Assembly (NCBI GenBank): GCA_034408895.1
Contig: JAWXCI010000015.1
Span: forward strand, 29,259-93,258
Reading direction: 5' to 3'
From: UBA4660 sp034408895
GTDB lineage: Bacteria > Bacteroidota > Bacteroidia > Flavobacteriales_D > Sanyastnellaceae
Length of the DNA stretch: 64,000 bases
The position numbers and the translations under genes are program-made. This document shows positions 34,975 to 44,035 of the stretch, one piece after another. How positions within the stretch are numbered: the first letter of the stretch is position 1; every line of letters begins with the position of its first letter. The notes beneath the pieces were generated by a model. That model had not been told where the DNA came from. It saw nothing but the letters and a program-made list of their open reading frames with translations, and did no database searches.

Positions 34975-36084
34975 TTGTCACCCGGAAAAAAAGATAGCGA
35001 CAAAAACTCACCTGCCCGCATTGCATGGCGAAGGTTTCGAAAGAACCCGCTGGCGATGTGCGGCCTTGCATTCATTACTCTCCTTGCATTGATTTCATTC
35101 CTAGGTCCATTCATCCGGCCTGACAAAACAGTGAATGCAAATGACCAGAACTTGTTGCTTGCCAGGCAAAAGCCAGGATTTTCAGTGGATGTAATTCGCA
35201 CCAGGAATAATGTGGAACGCACTGGCTTCTTCAGGGCATGGCTCAATGGCGGTTCAAACAAGCTGTTTGATGAATTACCAGTAACATCAGTGCAATTGAT
35301 TGGCGATTCCCTCTCGGCTGAACTCTATTCACCCAACAACACGCCAGGTGAGAAAAAGAAATTCAGCTTGAAAGAACTTGAAGCCAATGATGACGGACAA
35401 TATGTCTTCCGCAAAAAATTTCTTTTAGGTTCTGACAAGTACGGCCGTGATATGCTCTCGCGACTAATGGCCGGTTCTGTCATTTCACTTTCAGTAGGTG
35501 CTATTGCAGTGCTGATTTCATTGCTTGTCGGCCTCACGCTCGGTCTATTGGCCGGATATTATCGTGGCTGGGTGGATGCCATCATCATGTGGTTTACCAA
35601 TGTGGTGTGGGCCATCCCTACACTTCTGCTTGTCATGGCTATCACGTTTGCTTTCGGCACCGGCTTCTGGAAAGTGTTTCTTGCAGTGGGTCTAACTATG
35701 TGGGTGGAAGTGGCGCGTATTGCACGCGGTCAGGTGTTGAGTGTTCGTGAAAAAGAGTATGTAGAAGCTGCAAGAGCACTTGGCCTGGGTGAAACGCGGA
35801 TCATATTTCGCCACATACTTCCTAACATTCTTTCTCCCATAATTGTCATCAGCGCAGCCAACTTCGCATCAGCAATTCTCATAGAAGCGGGGTTGAGTTT
35901 TCTTGGACTCGGTGCTCAAATCCCAACCCCCTCGTGGGGCAACATGATTCGTGAGCATTATGCGTTCATCACCACCGACCTTGCTTACCTCGCCATAGTT
36001 CCGGGTGCGCTCATCATGCTTCTTGTGTTGTCATTCATGATGGTGGGAAACGGGTTGCGTGATGCGCTGGATGTTCGTCAGTAG
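34975..36084 (+). CDS. ABC transporter permease (DppC/OppC type)
   Basis: A 369-residue permease of the peptide/nickel family. After an N-terminal membrane segment (MCGLAFITLLALISFLGPFI) and a periplasmic part, the core has GSDKYGRDMLSRLMAGSVIS and the EAA loop EYVEAARALGLGETRIIFRH, then LIEAGLSFLGLGAQIPTPSW. It would import oligopeptides or related substrates with partners encoded elsewhere. The N-terminus is uncertain: the nearest in-frame start candidate is TTG at 34975; reading from 34903 would overlap the glycosyltransferase gene by 56 bp. Confidence 0.85.
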   Translation: MSPGKKDSDKNSPARIAWRRFRKNPLAMCGLAFITLLALISFLGPFIRPDKTVNANDQNLLLARQKPGFSVDVIRTRNNVERTGFFRAWLNGGSNKLFDELPVTSVQLIGDSLSAELYSPNNTPGEKKKFSLKELEANDDGQYVFRKKFLLGSDKYGRDMLSRLMAGSVISLSVGAIAVLISLLVGLTLGLLAGYYRGWVDAIIMWFTNVVWAIPTLLLVMAITFAFGTGFWKVFLAVGLTMWVEVARIARGQVLSVREKEYVEAARALGLGETRIIFRHILPNILSPIIVISAANFASAILIEAGLSFLGLGAQIPTPSWGNMIREHYAFITTDLAYLAIVPGALIMLLVLSFMMVGNGLRDALDVRQ

Positions 36085-36109
36085 GTTTGATAAAATTCAT
36101 CATTCAAAT

Positions 36110-36152
36110 ATGCGTCACGCATCAATGCGTCACGCATCCACGCGTGATCACG
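36110..36152. repeat. Tandem 13-bp palindromic repeats downstream of the AAA ATPase gene
   Basis: ATGCGTCACGCAT occurs at 36110-36122 and 36125-36137, two bases apart. Each copy is a palindrome around its centre (ATGCGT/ACGCAT). A perfect palindrome CGTGATCACG follows at 36143-36152. The same 13-mer, in inverted pairs, is also upstream of the ATPase gene at 37363-37400. Confidence 0.85.
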
Positions 36153-36184
36153 AAACCCTTACCGTTCCCGAATTTCCGGCCGTT

Positions 36185-37330
36185 TTATTCTCCAAAAGTG
36201 TTGCTTAAATAGACCCTTTTAAACCAAGCTTTGAACAAGGGATCAACAAAATCAAACGTGGGTTCCATCCTGTCTATCACTTCCTTTTCCTCCAGGGCGT
36301 CTTTGATGCGTTTAATGTTGGATGAAGCACCAAGTTCATACTTGCGCAAAGTTTCCACAGAACTGAATTTTTCGACTCCTGCGCACACCGCTTTCATGAA
36401 ATTAATTTGCAGTGTGGTGAGCAGGTCCACTTCCTTTTGGTAGAGGATGGTCATTTGAGTGAGCAGTTCATTGAGTGCTTCATCCACTATTTCATCAGTA
36501 CAGATTTTAGCCGTTCGCTGCCAGCATTCATGCGCAAGTTGCTGTACAAAGTAGGGATGGTTCTCCATCAGGTCGGCAATTTTGCCTGCCACCGCTTCAC
36601 TTATTTTTTTCTTCGTTGACAAAAATCTTTCAGGAATAAACTTGAGCCAGTATTTCCGTTCAATTTTCTGGAGCAGCATGATATCCCCGAATTTGTAAAA
36701 GGGATTTTTCTGTTTTTCAAACAACTCGGACAGCATCTTTCGCTTGCTCCCATAAATGAAGTAGGTGACATGCCTGTGTTGCTGCCAGTGTGCGCGCAAC
36801 TGTTTCTGAAATGCGAGGGGATCATCAAAATATGCAATGTTCTGGAATTCGTCCACACAAACCACCAGTTGAATGCCTTTTGCCTTGGCTATTCTTTCGG
36901 CCAGGTCCAGCACTTCATCGGGGTGTTGTTTCAGTTCCTCCCAATTGAAGCTGATACCGATTTCAGAGCTGGGGTCCGGGCTGAAATTTATCTTGGGCAC
37001 TATCTGCCGAAAAAATGTTTTCACTACGGCAATCCTGTCGTCCCATTTTGTTGCAGTGCCGCGCACCACAGCGCGGGCCAGGCGCTGGTAAAAAACTTCC
37101 TCGCTGCGAACATTGAACAGGTCAATGAAACAGAATTTTATTTTCTTGTTTTTTTTCATGAGCGCCAGGGCCGCATGAGCCACCAGCGAAGATTTGCCCC
37201 ATCTGCGGGGAGAAATCAAAATGGTATTGATGCCGTTTTGTGCGTTCTGCATTATGCGCAATTGTTCCTTTTCGCGATTGGTAAACGTGTCCAGGGTAGC
37301 TATTTTTCCAAACAGGAAGGGTGATTTCAT
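36185..37330 (-). CDS. AAA ATPase (archaeal-ATPase type)
   Basis: A 381-residue ATPase of the group related to archaeal PF01637 ATPases. Walker A is SPRRWGKSSLV (about 40-50), Walker B LVVCVDEFQNIAYFDD, and a sensor-like region HVTYFIYGSKRKMLSELFE. The C-terminal part (DALEEKEVIDRMEPTFDFVD, DPLFKAWFKRVYL) resembles a winged-helix DNA-binding domain. The length is normal. It is bracketed by copies of ATGCGTCACGCAT at both ends. The biological role of these ATPases is unknown. It is divergent from the fucose synthase gene. Confidence 0.88.
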   Translation of the reverse strand: MKSPFLFGKIATLDTFTNREKEQLRIMQNAQNGINTILISPRRWGKSSLVAHAALALMKKNKKIKFCFIDLFNVRSEEVFYQRLARAVVRGTATKWDDRIAVVKTFFRQIVPKINFSPDPSSEIGISFNWEELKQHPDEVLDLAERIAKAKGIQLVVCVDEFQNIAYFDDPLAFQKQLRAHWQQHRHVTYFIYGSKRKMLSELFEKQKNPFYKFGDIMLLQKIERKYWLKFIPERFLSTKKKISEAVAGKIADLMENHPYFVQQLAHECWQRTAKICTDEIVDEALNELLTQMTILYQKEVDLLTTLQINFMKAVCAGVEKFSSVETLRKYELGASSNIKRIKDALEEKEVIDRMEPTFDFVDPLFKAWFKRVYLSNTFGE

Positions 37331-37353
37331 GATTATTGAATTTCAAGATCGCG

Positions 37354-37400
37354 CAAATGTAACATGTATGCGTGACGCATTTATGCGTCACGCATACATG
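37354..37400 (-). promoter_or_regulatory. Palindrome and promoter -7 element of the AAA ATPase gene
   Basis: A perfect 18-bp inverted repeat with a 2-bp spacer (37363-37400): both arms contain the 13-mer ATGCGTGACGCAT. Immediately next to it TACATTTG (37361-37354 on the minus strand) matches TAnnTTTG. The palindrome would cover the -33 region, as expected for an operator. The divergent fucose synthase gene could share it. Confidence 0.8.
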
Positions 37401-37471
37401 CGTTACTCCATTTGCTTTTATGTTGTGGTCACTTTTCCGGGTGGAAGGAACTGTGCGAATACCTTCGCGCC

Positions 37472-38419
37472 ATGCAAAAATCTTCGCGCATTCATATAGC
37501 TGGTCACCGGGGTATGGTGGGCAGTGCCATAGTGCGTAAACTTTACGCGGAGGGATATTCTAACCTGATCCTGAAGACTTCGGCAGAGTTGGATTTGCGC
37601 GATCAGTCAGCCGTCAATGATTTCTTCAAAAGTGAAAAACCCGAATATGTATTTCTCTGCGCTGCCAAAGTGGGTGGCATTCATGCAAACAATACTTACC
37701 GCGCTGAATTTTTGTATGACAATCTGGTGATTGAATCCAACATCATCCATGCATCTTACCTCAATGGCGTGAAGAAATTATTGTTCCTGGGTTCGTCCTG
37801 CATCTATCCCAAACTGGCATCCCAGCCATTGAAAGAAGAAAGCCTTCTGACGGGATTGCTCGAATCAACCAACGAACCTTATGCCATTGCAAAAATTGCT
37901 GGAATAAAATTGTGCGAAGCTTACCGCGACCAGTACGGTTGCAATTTCATCAGCGCGATGCCCACCAATCTCTACGGCCCGAATGACAATTACGATCTGA
38001 ATAATTCGCATGTGTTGCCTGCGCTCATCCGCAAATTTCATAGTGCAAAAATCAATGGAGAAAAAAGTGTAGAGGTGTGGGGCACCGGTAAACCCCTGCG
38101 CGAATTCCTGCATGTGGATGACCTTGCCGAAGCCTGCTGCTTCCTGATGTTGAGCTACAACGAAAAACTTTTCGTGAACGTTGGAAGCGGTGAAGAAATT
38201 TCGATAAAGCAACTTGCTGAGCTTGTAAAAATTATTATCGGATTTGAAGGCGAAATAATTTGGAATACCGAAAAACCTGATGGCACTCCACGTAAACTCA
38301 TGGATGTTTCCAGAATCCATAAAATGGGGTGGCAACACAAAATTTCTTTGTGTGATGGAATTAATTCCGTGTATAAAAACTTCAGGCATCTCGATATGGA
38401 GGCAGTAAGAGTGAAGTAA
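37472..38419 (+). CDS. fcl: GDP-L-fucose synthase
   Basis: A 315-residue SDR-fold epimerase/reductase that makes GDP-L-fucose from GDP-4-keto-6-deoxymannose. Start chosen at MQKSSRIHIAGHRGMVGSAI. The Rossmann loop is GHRGMVGS (11-18). Active-site landmarks are FLGSSCIYPKLAS (Ser), and NEPYAIAKIAGIKLCEAYRD (Tyr and Lys), then AMPTNLYGPNDNYDL, and PLREFLHVDDLAEACCFL. It supplies fucose for surface glycans and leads an operon with the Wzi-like and WecA-type genes. The matching GDP-mannose dehydratase is not in this window. Confidence 0.95.
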   Translation: MQKSSRIHIAGHRGMVGSAIVRKLYAEGYSNLILKTSAELDLRDQSAVNDFFKSEKPEYVFLCAAKVGGIHANNTYRAEFLYDNLVIESNIIHASYLNGVKKLLFLGSSCIYPKLASQPLKEESLLTGLLESTNEPYAIAKIAGIKLCEAYRDQYGCNFISAMPTNLYGPNDNYDLNNSHVLPALIRKFHSAKINGEKSVEVWGTGKPLREFLHVDDLAEACCFLMLSYNEKLFVNVGSGEEISIKQLAELVKIIIGFEGEIIWNTEKPDGTPRKLMDVSRIHKMGWQHKISLCDGINSVYKNFRHLDMEAVRVK

Positions 38420-38420
38420 T

Positions 38421-40019
38421 ATGAATTGCAAACTCCCGACCCGAATATGGACAATGAACTTCACAGGAGCTGTGCTACTGGTTCTTATTTCCGGATGCAG
38501 CGCATGGTCGCAGAAGTGGATGATTCCTCTTCATCACGATTTCAGTTGCGAGATTGAACGCAGTGTCGCAGCTTCTGATTCCGCTTATCATACATCACTT
38601 AAGCCGATGGCCAGGCACAGGTTCTACCTGGACAGTACCAAGTACTTCGAAAAAGACACCAACAAGTATTACTATAGGATTTCCGCCAAGTTGTGGCGCG
38701 ACCATCTATTCAAGATAGAGGAGGAAGACTTCCTTGTCACGATTGATCCCATCTTTGATTTTTCATTTACTTACGATTTTGCCGATACATCGGCTTACCA
38801 GGATACGGTGCGTTTATGGACTAACACCCGCGGAGTATTGCTCCAGGGTGCTATCGGAAAAACAGTTTCGTTCCAGTCAAGTGTTCTCGAAAATCAATCT
38901 TACTTTCCGCAATACCTCCGCTACATGGTGGATAGCCTTGGAGTGAAGGAACAACTTCCATACTATGGCCTTGTTCCTGGTTTTGGGCGCACCAAGGCAT
39001 TTCATGTTTCGGGTTACGACTACAGCCTTGCAAGCGGATGGGTGTGTGTTCAGCCATGGAAATGGATGGATATACAATTTGGTCATGGCAAAAATTTTAT
39101 CGGACATGGTTATCGTTCCGTGTTGCTGAGTGACGTGGCTTACAACTATCCATACCTAAAAGCCACAGCATATTTTTTCAAGAATAAACTCCAATACACC
39201 GCCATTGCTGCACAGCTTCAAACTTTAAAACGCTTACCACTTGGTGAAGTGCCAGAAGCCTTGTTTTCCAAAAATATCGGGAGATTTCATTATGTGAGTT
39301 TTTCACCCGATCCAAGAGTTGAATTAGGTGTGTTTGAAGGAACAGTCTGGCAACGCTGGGACTCCACCGGTGTAAAAGCGCTACCTATTATGGCTTACAT
39401 CCCGGTGCCAGGAGTTTCATCTGCCGTAAACTCCACCAGTAAAAAACACCATACAGTGGCAGGAGCAAATCTGCGAATCAAACTGAACAGGCATTCATTT
39501 GTTTACGGACAGTTTGCTTACGATTTGCCGAATACAGCAACGGCACAACAGGTAGGAGTGCGGTATTTTGGTTTCGGATTGAAAAACCTCGATGTACAGG
39601 CAGAGTGGAATTCCACCTCTGATTATTTCTATTCGAATCATGAAACCGCAGAAACGTTTGGACACATGAACCAGCCGTTGGGCTATGTGGCTGGAGGAGC
39701 AACACAGGAATTCATCGCTTCGGGAAGTTTGCAGCATCGAAATTTTTTCATTCGGCTAAGATTCAATTATCTCGAACAAAAAACAGGAAACGAAGCGCGT
39801 TTGGTTATGGCTGATTTAAGTGACACACTCTCGTTTCCACTCAGGGTTGTGAACCAATACAACGCTGAAACCGGCTGGACATTCAATAGGAAAACCAATT
39901 TGCAACTGGCCTTTGGCCTCACCGAAAGATTTGACCGGATGGGGCTTTTCCACAGGCATACATCTGCATTCTACGTTGTATTTCGCACGGCATTGTTCAA
40001 CAAGTATTTTGATTTCTGA
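38421..40019 (+). CDS. Capsule assembly Wzi/RemB-like outer membrane protein, first copy
   Basis: A 532-residue protein with an N-terminal signal (LLVLISGCSAWSQ). It is probably a beta-barrel: amphipathic strands such as GHGKNFIGHGYRSVLLSDVA, RIKLNRHSFVYGQFAYDLPN and AFYVVFRTALFNKYFDF at the very C-terminus. It resembles Wzi-type outer-membrane lectins and the gliding-motility adhesin-transport protein RemB of flavobacteria. A related gene lies at 41224 beyond the WecA-type gene. The start could be the internal ATG at 38454. It is one base after fcl and probably cotranscribed. Confidence 0.84.
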   Translation: MNCKLPTRIWTMNFTGAVLLVLISGCSAWSQKWMIPLHHDFSCEIERSVAASDSAYHTSLKPMARHRFYLDSTKYFEKDTNKYYYRISAKLWRDHLFKIEEEDFLVTIDPIFDFSFTYDFADTSAYQDTVRLWTNTRGVLLQGAIGKTVSFQSSVLENQSYFPQYLRYMVDSLGVKEQLPYYGLVPGFGRTKAFHVSGYDYSLASGWVCVQPWKWMDIQFGHGKNFIGHGYRSVLLSDVAYNYPYLKATAYFFKNKLQYTAIAAQLQTLKRLPLGEVPEALFSKNIGRFHYVSFSPDPRVELGVFEGTVWQRWDSTGVKALPIMAYIPVPGVSSAVNSTSKKHHTVAGANLRIKLNRHSFVYGQFAYDLPNTATAQQVGVRYFGFGLKNLDVQAEWNSTSDYFYSNHETAETFGHMNQPLGYVAGGATQEFIASGSLQHRNFFIRLRFNYLEQKTGNEARLVMADLSDTLSFPLRVVNQYNAETGWTFNRKTNLQLAFGLTERFDRMGLFHRHTSAFYVVFRTALFNKYFDF

Positions 40020-40087
40020 AAATCTTTTGAGAGTAAAGAAACGTGGCGGAAGCGGAACAATACATTTGACGGCACGGTCAGGTAGCA

Positions 40088-41224
40088 ATGGTTGCACTTT
40101 CATTGCTCCGGCACCGTCCCCTTAAACCCACACTGTTGCAAGAACTTTTATTAGCTTTTCTATCGGCCTTTGTGCTTGTTCTCGTTGCCACACCTTCACT
40201 TATAAAAGTGGCGAAGCTTAAACACCTTGTGGACGAACCCGGAGACAACCGCAAACTTCACCGCAGGAGTGTACCCACTATTGGCGGCATCATGATTTTT
40301 GCCGGAACTATCATCTCGTATTGCCTTTGGTTCCCGTCAGAGTATGCTTCCCAGCTTGGTCAGAATTATAATGTGCTGGGGGCACTCCAGGAATTCAAAT
40401 ACCTCGTGGCTTGCATGTTTATCCTGTTCTTCCTCGGTTTGAAAGATGACATTATTGGAGTGAGTCCATCCAAAAAATTGCTTGTTCATCTGGTGGTGGC
40501 AGCCATTCTCGTTTTCATGGCCGACATTCGAATTACAAAATTCTGGGGCTTGTTTTATGTGGATGATCTTCCCAACTGGTTCAGTGTCACTTTCACATTT
40601 TTCACCTATATAGTTATTGTGAACGCCATAAACCTGATTGATGGCGTGGATGGTCTTGCTGCTGGGGTGGGGCTTATTGCCAGTATCACGTTCGGCTATT
40701 GGTTCTACAAAAACGGAGACCTGCCGCTTGCTCTCCTAGCTATCGGGCTTGGTGGTTCACTACTCGGATTTTTGTTTTTCAATTTTCATCCTGCTAAACT
40801 TTTTATGGGGGATTCAGGCTCATTGATAATAGGTGTAGTCTTTTTTGTTCTTGCGGTCAAGATGATTGAGTTCCCGGTACACCGACTGCCTGTCACCATG
40901 AATGCGGTTTCAAAACCTGTGCTCGCAATGGCTATTCTCAGCTACCCGCTTATTGACACCCTTCGCGTTTTTTTCATTCGCACCGTGCGCGGTCGCTCAC
41001 CTTTCAGTGCCGACAAGAATCACATTCACCACAAACTTCTTTCACTTGGGTTGAATCACTGGCAGGTGTCACTGGTACTTTACGCATTCACCATCTTGAT
41101 TATTCTTCTCACCTTCCTCACCCCCGCCCATTCCCCAAACAGATCGTTCTTGGTTGTAGGCATTATTGCAGTGCTGTTTTCTCAGTCTGTTTTCCTTATC
41201 AAAAAGAAATCTCCCGCGAATTGA
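40088..41224 (+). CDS. Undecaprenyl-phosphate GlcNAc-1-phosphate transferase family (WecA/MraY-like)
   Basis: A 378-residue polytopic membrane protein with about ten to eleven hydrophobic segments. Catalytic Asp signatures are visible: FLGLKDDIIGVSPSKKL (DDxxG), VNAINLIDGVDGLAAGVGL and FNFHPAKLFMGDSGSLIIGV; SADKNHIHHKLLSLGLNHWQ is the HIHH loop of WecA-type enzymes rather than MraY. It starts lipid-linked glycan assembly by transferring a sugar-phosphate to undecaprenyl phosphate. It sits between the two Wzi-like genes and overlaps the second by one base (TGATG). Confidence 0.91.
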   Translation: MVALSLLRHRPLKPTLLQELLLAFLSAFVLVLVATPSLIKVAKLKHLVDEPGDNRKLHRRSVPTIGGIMIFAGTIISYCLWFPSEYASQLGQNYNVLGALQEFKYLVACMFILFFLGLKDDIIGVSPSKKLLVHLVVAAILVFMADIRITKFWGLFYVDDLPNWFSVTFTFFTYIVIVNAINLIDGVDGLAAGVGLIASITFGYWFYKNGDLPLALLAIGLGGSLLGFLFFNFHPAKLFMGDSGSLIIGVVFFVLAVKMIEFPVHRLPVTMNAVSKPVLAMAILSYPLIDTLRVFFIRTVRGRSPFSADKNHIHHKLLSLGLNHWQVSLVLYAFTILIILLTFLTPAHSPNRSFLVVGIIAVLFSQSVFLIKKKSPAN

Positions 41225-42813
41225 TGCAGCAATTTTTCAAAGCATGCCTTGCTTCTTTTAATACCGGGAAGAGAATAACAACCATTCTCATTTTATTTTG
41301 GAGCATCAATGAATTCAAAGCACAACATCCATCGCAGGGTTTTTCGCGAATTATTCTTTCCCCTCAGGAGTATTCATTAAACCAACGCATTGTCCCGGAA
41401 CACCAAGGCTTGCAACCCGCAGCATGGGGATTGGAAAGCTTATTTCATGATTTACTCGATTCATCATCCATCACAAAAAGATATGCTTCAAAAATTCATG
41501 TCAAGCCGAGTTTCAGTTTGAATACCGGGTTAAACTATGGTGACAAATTGGATTTTGCGGCTGGTCATCATGCCGGAATATCCGCCTGGTGGAACAAGGA
41601 AGATACGTGGTCAGCATCCCTGGGATATTCGCTGGTGGGTGGACTTCCCGTTCCTTACCTCGCAGACCTAGCCGACTCCCTGAAAATTATTCCCGGTGCT
41701 GGTTATGCAACGAATGATGGCGATGGAATTTATCATGCACATTATACACATGGACACATTTCGTACAAGGCAGGAAAGTATTTTCATTTCGAAACAGGAA
41801 AAGGAAAACACTTTTGGGGGGACGGCTACCGCTCGCTCATTTTGAGTGACAACTCAAATTCGTATCCTTATTTCAGGCTCACCACAAAAATCTGGCACAT
41901 CAAGTACACGAATCTGTGGGCACAACTGCGCGATATTTCATCGGGACAACAGATTCAGAATGCAAGAAAAAAATACGTTGCACTTCATGCACTAAGTTGG
42001 AATGTTTCAAAAACCGTGAACCTCACAGTGTTTGAAATGGTAGTGTGGCAGGATCGTGATTCACTCAGTACACGAACCCTTGACATGAACTATCTCAACC
42101 CCATTATTTTCTTCCGGCCTGTTGAATATGCACAAGGTTCGGCAGACAATGAAATACTCGGATTGAGTTTCCGCGTGAAGGCTTCCAGCGATATTCAGAT
42201 GTATGGTCAAATGGTGCTTGATGAGTTTTTGCTTTATGAAATCAGGAGAGGCTTGGGATGGTGGGCCAATAAAATTGGTGGGCAGGTGGGAATAAAATCA
42301 TTCAACACTTTCACTCCCGGCCTGGGTTTTCAAACGGAGTTCAACGTAGTGCGTCCATTCACTTACACACACGGAAGTCAGGTGCAGGCGTGGGGACATC
42401 TCAACCAGCCGCTCGCACATCCGTGGGGCGCGAATTTTTACGAATGGGTGAATTTCTTTCGCTACAAATGGAAGGACTGGACTTTTGTTGAACAATTTAC
42501 ATGGGGTGCATTTGGAAGAGATCGCGATACCAACCCTGAACGACCGGGACTCGAAAATTATGGCGGAAATGTTTTTCACTCATACAGCAATCCTGAACTT
42601 CAATACGGAAATAAAATTTTGCAGGGCACAAAGAGTACCTTCAATTTTCATCAACTCGAAGTTTCAAGAAACATTTTACCTGAATGGAATCTTGAATTGT
42701 TTTTCTCGCACACCTTTAGGTTTGAGAAGAATGAATTCGCACGAAGTTCAGAGCACTTTTTGATGATTGGAATAAGGACAAATGGAAGTCTTCGGAATGT
42801 GGCAGATTTTTGA
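41224..42813 (+). CDS. Capsule assembly Wzi/RemB-like outer membrane protein, second copy
   Basis: A 529-residue paralog of the protein at 38421. The shared core is GKGKHFWGDGYRSLILSDNS, corresponding to GHGKNFIGHGYRSVLLSDVA in the first. Signal region TTILILFWSINEFKAQ. Strand-rich body; the end is NEFARSSEHFLMIGIRTNGS. It presumably forms an outer-membrane barrel for surface glycan display or gliding adhesin transport. Start chosen at ATG 41224, which overlaps the stop of the WecA-type gene by one base. Confidence 0.84.
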   Translation: MQQFFKACLASFNTGKRITTILILFWSINEFKAQHPSQGFSRIILSPQEYSLNQRIVPEHQGLQPAAWGLESLFHDLLDSSSITKRYASKIHVKPSFSLNTGLNYGDKLDFAAGHHAGISAWWNKEDTWSASLGYSLVGGLPVPYLADLADSLKIIPGAGYATNDGDGIYHAHYTHGHISYKAGKYFHFETGKGKHFWGDGYRSLILSDNSNSYPYFRLTTKIWHIKYTNLWAQLRDISSGQQIQNARKKYVALHALSWNVSKTVNLTVFEMVVWQDRDSLSTRTLDMNYLNPIIFFRPVEYAQGSADNEILGLSFRVKASSDIQMYGQMVLDEFLLYEIRRGLGWWANKIGGQVGIKSFNTFTPGLGFQTEFNVVRPFTYTHGSQVQAWGHLNQPLAHPWGANFYEWVNFFRYKWKDWTFVEQFTWGAFGRDRDTNPERPGLENYGGNVFHSYSNPELQYGNKILQGTKSTFNFHQLEVSRNILPEWNLELFFSHTFRFEKNEFARSSEHFLMIGIRTNGSLRNVADF

Positions 42814-42841
42814 ACCTGTCTCTACGTCCTGAAATCAGATT

Positions 42842-44035
42842 TCAATTTCTGATAGCTTCTATTCCCGGAAGTTCAATTCCCTCCAGCGATTCCAGCATCG
42901 CACCACCACCGGTTGAAACGTAACTCACCTTATCTGCAAGTGAAAATTTATTGATGGCTGCAACACTATCACCACCACCCACAAGTGTGAAGGCTCCATG
43001 TGAAGTGGCTTCCACCAGCGCATTGGCAATTTCGATTGTACCCCTCGAAAAATTATCCATTTCGAAAACTCCCATAGGGCCGTTCCATAAAATGGTTTTT
43101 GATTTAAGGATGCACTCGCGAAAATCTTCAATGGATTTTTTTCCAATGTCGAGTCCCATCCAGCCTTGTGGTATGTCGTTGCTTTTCGATGTGGTGATGG
43201 TGGCATCGTTAGCGAACTTATCGGCAACCACGGAGTCTTCGGGCAGTAACACTTTTACTTTTTTTCCACTCGCTTTCGATAGAAGACTTTTTGCAAGTTC
43301 CAGCTTATCCTCTTCCACCAATGAATTCCCGACCTCACCTCCGAGCGCTTTGAAAAAAGTATAAGCCATGCCTCCACCTATGATGAGGTGGTCCACACGA
43401 CTCAAGAGATTTTCAAGAATGGCAATTTTTGAGGAAACTTTACTGCCGCCAATGATGGCGGTAACAGGCTTTTCGGAATGATGGAGTACGCGATCAATGG
43501 CTTGCAACTCATCTTCCATTAAATAACCAAAGAGTTTGTCGTGTGGAAAAAATTTGGCAATCACTGCTGTGCTTGCGTGTGCGCGGTGTGCAGTGCCGAA
43601 AGCATCGTTCACATACACATCGCCATTTGCTGCAAGTTGTCCTGCAAAAAATTCATCACCTGCTTCCTCTTCCTTGTAGAAGCGGAGATTCTCCAACAAT
43701 GCCACTTGGCCATTTTGCAATCCGTCAACCACAGCCTTTGCTTTTTCACCGATGCAGTCGTCTGCAAATTTCACATCGGTTCCAAGCAGTTTCGATGTGT
43801 GCTGAACCAAATGCTTCAGCGAGAATTTTTCGTCCGGCCCTTTCTTCGGCCTTCCCAGGTGTGACATGAGAATTGCCTTGCCACCATCAGCTGTTATTTT
43901 TTTGATGGTCCTGAGCGCAGCACGAATGCGTGTGTCATCAGTGATTTGAAAATTATTGTCAAGAGGTACGTTGAAGTCAACGCGAACAAGAGCGCGTTTA
44001 TTTGAAAAATTGTACTGGTCAATCGAATAAACCAT
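42842..44035 (-). CDS. pgk: Phosphoglycerate kinase
   Basis: A 397-residue glycolytic enzyme that transfers phosphate from 1,3-bisphosphoglycerate to ADP. Key features: RVDFNVPLDNNFQ (N-domain), HLGRPKKGPDEKFSLKHLV, the strand FGTAHRAHAST, the hinge KVSSKIAILENLLSRVDHLI and VGGGDSVAAINKFSLADKVS with the C-domain nucleotide loop. Length normal. The start ATG is shared with the last base of the glycyl-tRNA synthetase stop (TAATG), so translation is probably coupled. Confidence 0.97.
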   Translation of the reverse strand: MVYSIDQYNFSNKRALVRVDFNVPLDNNFQITDDTRIRAALRTIKKITADGGKAILMSHLGRPKKGPDEKFSLKHLVQHTSKLLGTDVKFADDCIGEKAKAVVDGLQNGQVALLENLRFYKEEEAGDEFFAGQLAANGDVYVNDAFGTAHRAHASTAVIAKFFPHDKLFGYLMEDELQAIDRVLHHSEKPVTAIIGGSKVSSKIAILENLLSRVDHLIIGGGMAYTFFKALGGEVGNSLVEEDKLELAKSLLSKASGKKVKVLLPEDSVVADKFANDATITTSKSNDIPQGWMGLDIGKKSIEDFRECILKSKTILWNGPMGVFEMDNFSRGTIEIANALVEATSHGAFTLVGGGDSVAAINKFSLADKVSYVSTGGGAMLESLEGIELPGIEAIRN

